NCBI RefSeq assembly: GCF_029784155.1
Contig: NC_073693.1
Location: forward strand, 314,573,536 to 314,637,535
Source: Uranotaenia lowii
Taxonomy: Eukaryota > Arthropoda > Insecta > Diptera > Culicidae
Reading direction: 5' to 3'
DNA: 64,000 nucleotides
Shown here: one piece after another, positions 56,010 through 64,000 of the stretch
How the letters are laid out: each line of letters begins with the position of its first letter
How positions within the stretch are numbered: position 1 is the stretch's first letter
Translations under genes and position numbers: made by a program
The notes under the pieces: generated by a model
Told to the model about the DNA's origin: nothing
The model's database searches: none
What the model saw: only the letters and a program-made list of their open reading frames with translations

Positions 56010-56894
56010 AAGCATGGATCAATACAAATCTGGACGCATTAAAAAGGGTCTGTCTCGGAGCTATGTAAAGAAATAAAAATGTTTTGTACCTCAATTGTAG
56101 GGTTTTTTTTTTTGCACTTTTAAGGAAAAATAATAAAAAAAATTATTCCGATGTTGTTTTGATGAAATTTCGAACTTTTCGTCCAGAACCACTCATCTAA
56201 GTTTGGACACCCTATTCACTGACCTCAACGGCCATTTTGTTCCACAATCTCTTTATCTCTGTTGTCTCCCGCCCGAGTCGTCCTACCATTCTTCTTCATC
56301 TTCTGATTCACAATAGCCCAAAATTTTTCGATTGGGCAGAATTGAGGGCAGTTGGGTGGGTTGACGTCCTTTTCGAAAAATCCACCAGTTGGCCCGATAT
56401 CACTTTAGTACCTCTGCGCTGTAGTGGCAGCTAGCCAAATCTAGCGAAAACTTTACAGGTCCTTTGTGAGATCTAATGTAAGGAAAACACATTATTCAGG
56501 CACTCCTCCTTGTAAATTTCGGAGTCCATGGTCTTGTTTTTCACCAAAAAAAACTGGGGTTTTTCGGCCGCAGCTCCAAATATCTTGCCAGATCAAACAC
56601 TTTTCTGCAAAGTTATTGGCAAAAACGAATTGAACTTGATGGAGACATCACCCCGACCAGTGGCTTTGTAAAATTTTTGGTCAAGAAGCCTCCAAAAATC
56701 AGATTTCGCGGTTTTTTGAACCAGACCACATCGGGTTTTTGACGTGGGTGTCCAAAATTAATTTTCGTCTCGCGGCTTCTATCACGTGTAACTTTTTTGG
56801 AACAAAACGAATCGCAATGAAAATTCCAGATCCGACAACTAGGAACGCTATGGTAAAATAAACAGTGCGTCCAGATTTTGGATGACCCATGCTT
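56010..56894 (-). pseudogene. DD37E-type Tc1/mariner transposon relic
   Basis: Inverted ends AAGCATGGATCAATACAAAT and the complement of AAGCATGGGTCATCCAAAAT, both continuing to CTGGACGCA. TA flanks both sides (56008-56009 and 56895-56896). On the minus strand the interior still shows transposase pieces in several frames: a KTMDSEIYKEECL-like segment, then NPPNCPQFCPIEKFWAI, whose Glu (codon 56327-56329) corresponds to the last residue of the DD37E triad. Stops and frameshifts break it many times. At 885 bp it is shorter than an intact element of about 1.3 kb, so the N-terminal half of the gene is deleted. Confidence 0.82.
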
Positions 56895-57117
56895 TATTTT
56901 TTCCAGTGAGTACATAAGGAATGGGGAGGGGGTCCAATACAGTTTTCTTGGTACAGAAGTAATCAAGCAAAAAAAAAGGAAATTTGACATGGGAGGGTAA
57001 TTGAGCACAAGATATGTTTCTATGGAATTTTACAGTTCTTTTATTATAAACATCATTTAAAAGTTTCTTAAAATTTCATTTATTTTTGGAGAGTTTGGCA
57101 AAGCACACCGGGTCAGC

Positions 57118-59534
57118 TTATTGTATTAAACAAAAACACTGAATACAGGAAGGAAAACGTTCATATTGGAATTTGTTTTGTTTACCATTTTGTTAAGATG
57201 ATTCAATAATGGAATTTTCTTAGCTACTACCAGAACCGCATCCCTGATTCTCGAAGATCTTCAGGAACCATCAAAATCAACTGACTCATTCGCGGGAAAA
57301 CTGCTTCATTAAAATTTTCTGGTGCACGACTTGAGTTTGTTTGTTCTTTTTTCCTGATAGTTCCTTTATTTATATGCATTATCGCGTTCAGTGTATTGTA
57401 ATGTTAATTTAATTCCAATTCAGTATCCTTATAAAATTCCATGTCGTGTAATTTTAAGAAATTTCTAATTCACTGCTGTTAGGAGTTTTGTGTGACAAAA
57501 ACATTTGTAAAACTACATCACATATGATGTAACGAAAAAAAGCATCACATATGATGGAATTTTTAGTGCGAATTGAATATTACACGTATAAACTTCAACA
57601 AACGTGTATAATTTAAAAGACATGTAAAATATTTAAGACATGTAAAATTTCTATAGCACTGAAAATTCCAACATACGTTATGCTTCTTTTTAATTGCATT
57701 GTATGTGATGTAAATTAACAACAAATAATCGTGTTCCGTGTCAAGCTATATTTGTTTCATTAGAATTCAGTGCTGTTCAGGATTAAATTTTTGTTTGTAA
57801 ATTTGTACATCATGTAATATAGAAGGTATACAATTTCGGTGTTATTAAGGATTCAGGTTTTTTTTCCTGTGTGGAGCATCAAGTCGAACCTGCTGCTTAT
57901 CGATCAGCTGTTCGATGTTTGTTCATGAAACGATTCTCCTACACAATTTTCCCGAATGAGAAAACGCATGGTTTTTTAAGGGCTGCGTTGTCATAATACA
58001 TATAAGCTTTACAACACATTTGACCGAATTTTACATGAAATAAAATTTCACATGTAATGTAAAGCTCAGCTTTTTTTCTGTACACCCTAGAAATTGGTTT
58101 TATACAAAATAAAACTATAGGCGAAGTGAAATTCAAAATCAGTATGAATTTGAAACACCTTATTGGACAGCCATGCCGCGACACGCCTAGTGCCTCTTGA
58201 TGCTGATGGAAGTTAGAAGTCGGGCGATGGCGGGTGACACATTATTTCCAAACATGTGCTTAATACATAATTTAGATTTAAGGGTTTTCAGCCTGTGTCG
58301 TCGTCCATCGATGACGTCTCGGATGGAAGTAGGGAAAGAAGGGGACCTGAAAATTTCACTGCGAACAAGAAGTCAGCCCATTTGTGTGGAAATTAATGGC
58401 GTCGTGCAAAACCATCGCAAGGTTTCCGGAAGTCGAACGCGGTCGCCAATGTAATGTGCGCTACTGGCCTCTTATTCGGAAGGCAGAAGGCAACTCGGCC
58501 GTTTGTTCTCTCTTTTCGTGCCTCCTCACACACACATAAACAATAAACTGTTTGGCAGCAGTTAACTTTTCAGGAGCTCGGATGGAAAGTGAGCGAATGA
58601 CTGCATTAAAAACCGATTCATTTACATTAAAGAACAATTTCCTGTTCTACCCCCGAAGGCTCGAAGCCGAGCTAAAGCTGAGTTGCTAGCTGCTGCTGGC
58701 TGAAAGCAGATGTGAATTATTAACATTCGGAACGAAACCCGACTCCAGCTCGATTGCAGGGCTATATGAGCGAGGCCGGGAGCGTGGTGGACACAGTAGT
58801 CAATTTCATTACGTGAATGCATGGGGAAAAGGCTTTTCATGAATGAAACAGCAATCACTCGTACCTTTTACAAATTTATTGTCAGTATTAAATAAACATC
58901 GTATCAAAATGAGTGCGCAATTACCGGCAGTTTGTGTCTACATATCTACTCTTGATGTGCTATGAAGTTATTAAGTTACTCCTCGAGGGGAGAACGATAG
59001 GTCAGAATAATATTGATGAAGAGCCATTCGAAACTATATTAACTTTTGAACTATAGTTAGAAGATTATAGAAGATGATGTGATAGAAGATTAGAATAAAA
59101 TGAGAGATGTTGAAAATGAGCGGAAGGGTAATTTTAATTCGTAAATCTTTTCATCACATTTCATCGTTTTGTTCCTCACGGGTCTACCTACCTACTACCT
59201 TGCAGTGGTTGATAACGGATAGAATTGTATCAACCACCACACAATAGTAGGCCTAGCGTGGTTCGTCCCACAAGCGGAAACTTGCAGTACGAACGAACAA
59301 AAAGATAAAATGTGATCGCTCAAAAAAGCCTCAAGTACGACCGAGACATATTTATCGATAGATGCGGTTCTCGGTATTGTATCATTACGTGCGGTCTAGT
59401 CGGTTTTTTGACTATTCGCGCTACAGTCGATGGTCCGATACTAGGCTATCTACCGATGTAATGAAATATGTTTTTTATTTTCTTTTTAGCCAAGTAAACA
59501 CAATTAATTTTTTTTTATTATTTGCCTAATAAAG
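57118..59534. other. Unassigned DNA, no gene
   Basis: 2.4 kb. CATCACATATGATG occurs twice near 57525 and 57550, and ACATGTAAAAT forms recur at 57620-57650, but no element ends could be fixed. 58190-58860 is richer in GC, with short frames only. Confidence 0.45.
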
Positions 59535-59664
59535 TGAAAAAATCCGGGCAAAATCCGGGCATTTTTCAATGAAATCCGGGAAACCAGGCCGGGCCGGACT
59601 GTTCTTAAATTTTGTATCAAATATCTGGGCAAACCCGGATAAAATCGCACAAACTGGCAACCTT
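59535..59664. mobile_element. Right-end fragment of the GGTTGCCAG MITE family
   Basis: TCCGGGCAAAATCCGGGCAT, then GGAAACCAGGCCGGGCCGGA and the terminal AAACTGGCAACCTTA. It matches the right third of the copy at 53047. Confidence 0.75.
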
Positions 59665-61274
59665 ACTGAAAACGAATTGAATCCATGTGAAGATTACAAA
59701 TAAATCAAAGAACCAAAAAAAATACTATTTATTTTCAAATTCAAATTGTTGGAAAATATTTTAATAATCCCATCAATCCATTTTGCAGAAGGTTAAAAAA
59801 TGGCTAGAGCAAGGGCATGGTTTTTGTCCAAAAACGCTCTGTCAGACAACTTACCATTGTCTGATAAAATGTTTTACCAGGTTCTTGAATCGGTCAAATA
59901 TTTGTCTGTTTCTTGATTCCGTTCAAGACCATTTCTTCCAATCTCGCACCATTTTTTTTATCAAAAATAATTCGCAGTCTAGCGTAGATGTAGCTTACAC
60001 CTTGTATAAAATTTTGTAAAGCTAGCACTGCAATGTTGTCTGCTGATAAATGTAAACTTGTAAACAAATAATTCAAGAACGTACAAATCAAGGTGAGAAA
60101 AAGTTTTATGAAAATTATTGGCAAAGGAAATGATTTACAAGCGAATCTTGTTATTCAAGAAACTCACAATAAGTAAGGACTTATCCACTCTTTCGAGTTA
60201 AACATCTTTATTTACAAAATACAGGGATGATAACTGTCAGAATGTCATTTGACATTTCTCCAAAGCCTAGAGCGACATTCATCAGTACGAAAACGACCGT
60301 CACAGTCCTGTCCGTTTTGGATTTTGCGAATGTCATCGCTAAGAAATTTTCTCGAGAAAATGTCAGAAAACATTTGAGATGAATGTCACTACCTGCATCG
60401 AGATTGTGATATAGTCATGGAAAAAAAGCTTAAGCTAAGCAGATGAAAGTCGTTGCTTCGATGATATTCATATAAGCAAATGTTATGACCATTTTGAATG
60501 TCACAGAATCACAATCGTACGTTCATAGGAATCTCAATGAAATGTTACCAAATGAATGTCACGACAGTTAAAACGGTTCCTTGCTAGTTTTATTCAGGAG
60601 AATTTGAAAAAGAGACTTTGCCCATGTGGACTGAACCAGTGTTCGGCACAAAAGCGCTAATCCGCTATTCGCTAGTTAGTCCGCCAACTTTTCGTTAGCG
60701 GTATAATTTTGCCACTAAGTTATTGATCTAGCGAATTAAAAACTTCCGCTATTTTTTGATTCCGCTAATGGAAGACCGCTAACTTCCATATATTTGTATC
60801 AATCTCTCGAAGTATTAGTGACAGAATATACTTTTAGTCATTAATCGAGTTAAGGTGACATTGGGCCTCATTCTGATTGGTTAATTGGATTAGTTGGAGG
60901 AATGCATACTCGACTTAGAGAAAAGATGAATTTAGTGTCATTTTGCTCTCTTATAGCACTTTTTTCGCAACATTTACAGAAGAAGATAAAAATGAAAGGT
61001 GCTAAACAATATAAAACTATTTTTAACATCCCTTCATCAGCTTTTGGTTTCAAATGGTTGAGATATTTACTTTTCACAATACAGTTTTTGGAGTTTTAAA
61101 AGATGAGTTCATATAAAAATAAGATAAAATCGCTATTAAAGCCTTCGTTTTAAGTTCAAATAGAAATTGTATAAATGTTTACGTTTGATAATGCTCCTGG
61201 AAGTTTGAAAAAGGGGAGAACAACTTAAAAATTTCAAATGATGATAACGTAAAATAATCCAAAATACAGCAAAA
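59665..61274. other. Unassigned DNA, no gene
   Basis: 60636-60790 has CAGTGTTCGGCAC followed by many CCGCTA pieces, like one end of a hAT-type MITE, but the other end is not found. GAATGTCA forms recur at 60240-60560. No gene. Confidence 0.4.
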
Positions 61275-61475
61275 TGGATTTTTTTTTGTTTCGATTATAG
61301 TCGTTTCAACATCTTTATGACATTCGCGACTTATATCAACGATGAAGTTGGCGGACAAGTCATTGAAAAATTTATCCGGTACAACTGTTACCGATGTTTA
61401 CTCTTGGGCTCGAACTCACGGACATCGGCTCAGAAAGCAACTGACTTGCCAACTGAGCTATATCACAAGCTCCTA
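61275..61475 (-). mobile_element. tRNA-derived SINE, near full length
   Basis: On the minus strand the head has box A TAGCTCAGTTGG (61449-61460) and box B GAGTTCGAGCCC (61406-61417). The body follows with AGTCGCGAATGTCATAAAGA, and the 3' end is ATAATCGAAACAAAAAAAAA. A 3' fragment of the same family is at 13779-13833. Similar SINEs occur in mosquitoes. Confidence 0.85.
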
Positions 61476-61489
61476 GCAAAATGGAATGA

Positions 61490-61778
61490 TTTGTTAATAT
61501 TGTTCGGTGAAATAAATGACTATGTACTTTATTCTTTTACGTATCGATTTACTGTTATTTTTCAATCATTTTAAAACTACTATAAAATATTTAAAAAAAT
61601 ACTTTATCTAGTTATAAAATGAGTTTAATACTGTTCGTACACTAATTACTATTCCCGTATCCATCCGCATGGGGGTACAGAAATAAATTGGTCTGAAAAT
61701 GATTGGAAAATAACAGTAAATCGGAACATAAAAGAACAAAGTACATAGTCATTTATTTCACCGAGCAATATCAACAAA
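61490..61778. repeat. Foldback element with about 90-bp arms
   Basis: The arms 61490-61575 and 61695-61778 are complementary with few mismatches; both contain GGTGAAATAAATGACTATGT and GATTTACTGTTATTTT. The loop is about 120 bp. It lies 15 bp beyond the SINE head. No target duplication was determined. Confidence 0.75.
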
Positions 61779-62109
61779 ATCCTAAAGTTTAATTAAACGG
61801 TGATCGAAACACTTCGAAAAAAATGGGATGAATTGCACAAAAGATTGTTTGCAACGAAATTGCTTAATATCTACTTTGCACAAAACCGATAAATCGAGTA
61901 AATTTTTAACCAAAATTTGAATTAAAAAAAAGATATAGCTCCCATGTTCCACATTCTGTTCTTTACTTTTGTAAGTGTTCGGATATTCGGCTTTTTTTTT
62001 GGAATAGTAGAACACAGACTCTGGATAAAATTCCCATTTCTGACGGTTTTTTTTTTATCATACAATAATATGAAAAATCGATCAATTTATCTTATTTCAA
62101 ATTAAATAC
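61779..62109. other. Unassigned AT-rich DNA
   Basis: No gene or recognised repeat. Confidence 0.5.
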
Positions 62110-62331
62110 TTGAAATTTAATTTATTCCCCTTTGGGCAGTTGAAAAAATCGAGGGGTGGAAGGACGTTATTACGATTATTACGCCATCAAGATCGCCGAA
62201 GTAGTATTCATTCCACTTTTGGAATAGCTCAGCTGACACATTCAATCCAAATGGAAGCCTCAGGAATTTGAAAATTCAAAACGGTGTGCTGAAGCTGCAT
62301 AGATCGCTAGACTCGTCGTCTTACTCTAGAT
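62110..62331 (-). pseudogene. Ty3/gypsy RT fragment, distal part
   Basis: Continues the RT of the fragment at 63683-64000 after the hAT insertion. The minus strand reads FLRLPFGLNVSAELFQKW (RT motif B region) and then degrades. There are stops near 62322 and 62276. CTCTAGAT at 62324-62331 is the left target duplication of the hAT element. Confidence 0.75.
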
Positions 62332-63682
62332 CAGTGGTTTTCAAAGTGGTCCCTACCGCCCCCTTGGGGGCGTTGAGAGCTTCCAGGGGGGCGGTGAGCT
62401 CAATTTTGAAATTTGGGGGGCGTTGCAAGGGCTCAGAGGGGCGATGAGGTCGTAATTCACATTTTAATAAATCACGAAACAATAAATTCGACGCAAAAAA
62501 AAATAAAATTACGTTACAGAACTAAACATCAGGTTCAAGATTAAAATATCAATAATTTCACAGAGCTCCATGCAAATTTTTGTTCCAGTATCTCATTTTT
62601 TTTCTCTAAAAATGCATCTTAAAGATGTTTTTATATTGTCACAGATTTTGTATACCCTCTTCAGTTTGATCTGGTTTGTAAGATTATTTCGGGTTATACT
62701 TAAAAGATTGGTTTTGGATGGCAAGGCTTGATAATTTTTCAAATGTATAAAAACTGATAAAAAACAGAAAAAAAACCATCGAAAAAATCTGTGTACAAGG
62801 TATGATCTGTGATTTAGTGATAGCTTTTTGGAAAGAAAATTTGAAAGCATTTTTTTAAGGCAAGAGAATTTTATATTTACATTCTCACTTGTTCATCTTT
62901 ATTTTAATTGTGCCATTTGCAATCGATAAACTTTTAATCTATTCAGTTATCGCTGACATTACCAGAATTCAGTTATTTAAATCTAATTTAAACTTCAAGA
63001 CCAGTGAATGCTGCATAACTTTGAACAGGACACAAATTCAAATATCAAGAAATAATACTATTTTACGGTGAAATCATCGGCTGGACAGTAATTGTATTCA
63101 ATAATGCAAATTAATTGTGAATATAGTATTTTGTTTACCGACATTTAAGATACATGCATGATTTTATATCAAAACAAACTAATAAATCAGTTAATGTAAT
63201 TGTTTAGCAAATTTTAAATAGATTTAAGTGTTTGCTGCGACAAAAGGATATAAGTGAATAAAAGCTAATTTCGAGAAAACTTGCTTTTAAGTTTTTATGT
63301 TTGGTCATTTTTCATATATTTTTTGAAAATTTGCATTTTTCTCCCGGACGAAATAGTATGTAAATAAAATTCTGAAATTCTGAAAAATCACAAAATATTG
63401 TTTGAAATATGAAGAAGCGTTTGACATTATAAAGTTAAAATGGACCATTTTTACACTTACAATACCCTATGGACTAGGTTGCCATTTGACTATGAGGGCC
63501 TCATATAGATTTGACTGAATTTTGTGTTAAGTCTTACAACAACATAAAGCCATTAGCTAATGGTTTTTCAACGATCCAGATTATCATTATTTTGGAATTA
63601 TTATAAAAATTTGCCAGGGGGGCGTTGAGCTCGAAAATTTTGCAAAAGGGGGCGGTGAGTGAAAAAAGTTTGAAAACCACTG
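62332..63682. mobile_element. hAT-like non-autonomous transposon
   Basis: The ends are CAGTGGTTTTCAAAGTGG and the complement of CAGTGGTTTTCAAACTTT. An 8-bp target duplication CTCTAGAT flanks it (62324-62331 and 63683-63690), as is typical of hAT. Next to the ends lie GC-rich pieces with GGGGGCGTTGAG and GGGGCGGTGAG on both sides. 1,351 bp, no transposase frame. Confidence 0.87.
63222..63500. mobile_element. Worn copy of the GGGGTATAAGTG MITE family
   Basis: The left part TGTTTGCTGCGACAAAAGGA, then TATAAGTG, mirrors the inner motif of the MITE at 32751. AAAAGCTAATTTCGAGAAAA matches its subterminal part. The right end is CACTTACAATACCCTATGGA and then GAGGGCCTCATA. It is nested in the hAT-like element. 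Confidence 0.6.
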
Positions 63683-64000
63683 CTCTAGATGATAGAAACC
63701 ATCCTTAAGGTCCAGTACTGTATAGTATTCAGCACCACTCAAAGCTGAGGCCAAGTCGTCTAGCGTAGGAATTTGGTAGAAATTTCTTCTCAGGACTGCG
63801 TTTAATTCCGAAGGGTCCAAACACACCCTAATTGCCCCATTGGGCTTCTCAACGATTGTGATATGATTCAACCAACCTGTGTGTGCATCCACTAGGCTAA
63901 TGATCTGCGAAGTCTCCATTTCCTCCAACTTTCTCTTCAGCTTCTCTCGCAATCCTAGCGCAATACGTCGAGGTGGGTGTTGAACAGGTACGTCGTCTGG
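63683..64000 (-). pseudogene. Ty3/gypsy RT fragment at the window edge
   Basis: The minus strand is open from the window edge to the hAT insertion. It carries NHITIVEKPNGAIRVCLDPS, ALLRRNFYQIPT-like LRRNFYQIPTLDDL and YYTVLDLKDGFYHLE, the N-terminal part of a gypsy RT up to motif A (LDLKDGF). It differs from the gypsy element at 2902, so it is another family. The rest of the element lies beyond 64000 or is lost. Confidence 0.85.

Larger units (their letters stand above)
53703..57117 (-). mobile_element. Microsatellite-tailed repeat, inverted copy 4
   Basis: The tail, read inverted, starts at 53703 (TCTGTCTATCTGTCTGTCTG, then TATAGACTCAAACTAGTGAA). Body units read inverted at 55020-56000 (AACTCGAGAACCAATCAAGC). 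The head, inverted, is AAAGCACACCGGGTCAGCT at 57099-57117. A SINE (54003) and a mariner relic (56010) lie inside. The body between 54250 and 55020 is not recognisable. Confidence 0.75.

Noticed and set aside
60636..60790. hAT-type MITE starting CAGTGTTCGGCAC
   Set aside because: Only one end is seen and no target duplication was found.

Overview
This window is eukaryotic nuclear DNA, AT-rich with many mononucleotide runs, and consists almost entirely of transposable elements. The families point to an insect, most likely a dipteran and plausibly a mosquito: Ty3/gypsy and BEL/Pao LTR elements, a Jockey/Juan-like LINE, a DD37E Tc1/mariner relic, tRNA-derived SINEs, TA-flanked MITEs, and dispersed repeats ending in a CAGA microsatellite. 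The species is inference. I recognise no host gene, tRNA or rRNA.

Layout. 1-2901: unique DNA, a foldback and a degenerate tandem array of about 150-bp units (1767-2740). 2902-9769: a Ty3/gypsy element on the minus strand with 217-bp LTRs that I read as identical and a CCTCC target duplication. Its gag, protease and RT frames are separated by two GT-AG intervals whose removal restores the frame. 9877-11212: a TA-flanked inverted-repeat element. 11213-15380: unassigned DNA with fragments.

15381-40959 is a stack of nested insertions that can be peeled layer by layer from their target duplications. An AT-rich DNA element (ends CACGGTGAAAAA / TTTTTTCTCCGTG) carries two solo-LTR-like insertions (16601-17911, 18065-18731) and a TTAA-flanked piggyBac-like element (18851-40776). 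That one contains a BEL/Pao element (19825-40387, TSD CAGAC). The BEL element contains a Jockey-like LINE (about 21580-31191) and an OTU-protease LINE (31246-38124, 22-bp TSD). The Jockey LINE carries a TTTAA-flanked element (23626-25221) and a non-coding LTR element (25773-30363, TSD AATTA). The OTU LINE carries a TA MITE (32751-33994).

40960-45094 is a run of MITEs. 47354-57117 holds three head-to-tail copies and one inverted copy of a repeat that starts AGCTGACCCGGTGTGC and ends in (CAGA)n plus a TATA tract, with a SINE, a MITE and a DD37E mariner relic inside the inverted copy or near it. 57118-64000 is mostly unassigned DNA with a MITE fragment, a SINE, a foldback and, at the right edge, a gypsy RT fragment split by a hAT-like element with an 8-bp TSD.

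Most interesting: (1) the two frame-restoring introns of the gypsy element, which suggest that splicing controls gag versus pol; (2) the interior of the non-coding LTR element, which carries at least 14 short stem-loops whose arms covary (GGCG/CGCC, TGACG/CGTCA, GGTG/CACC) around a nearly constant 13-nt loop; (3) the OTU-domain LINE; (4) two MITE families built on the same iterated motif. Most retroelements lie on the minus strand, as would be expected of a one-strand piRNA cluster, but that is speculative.
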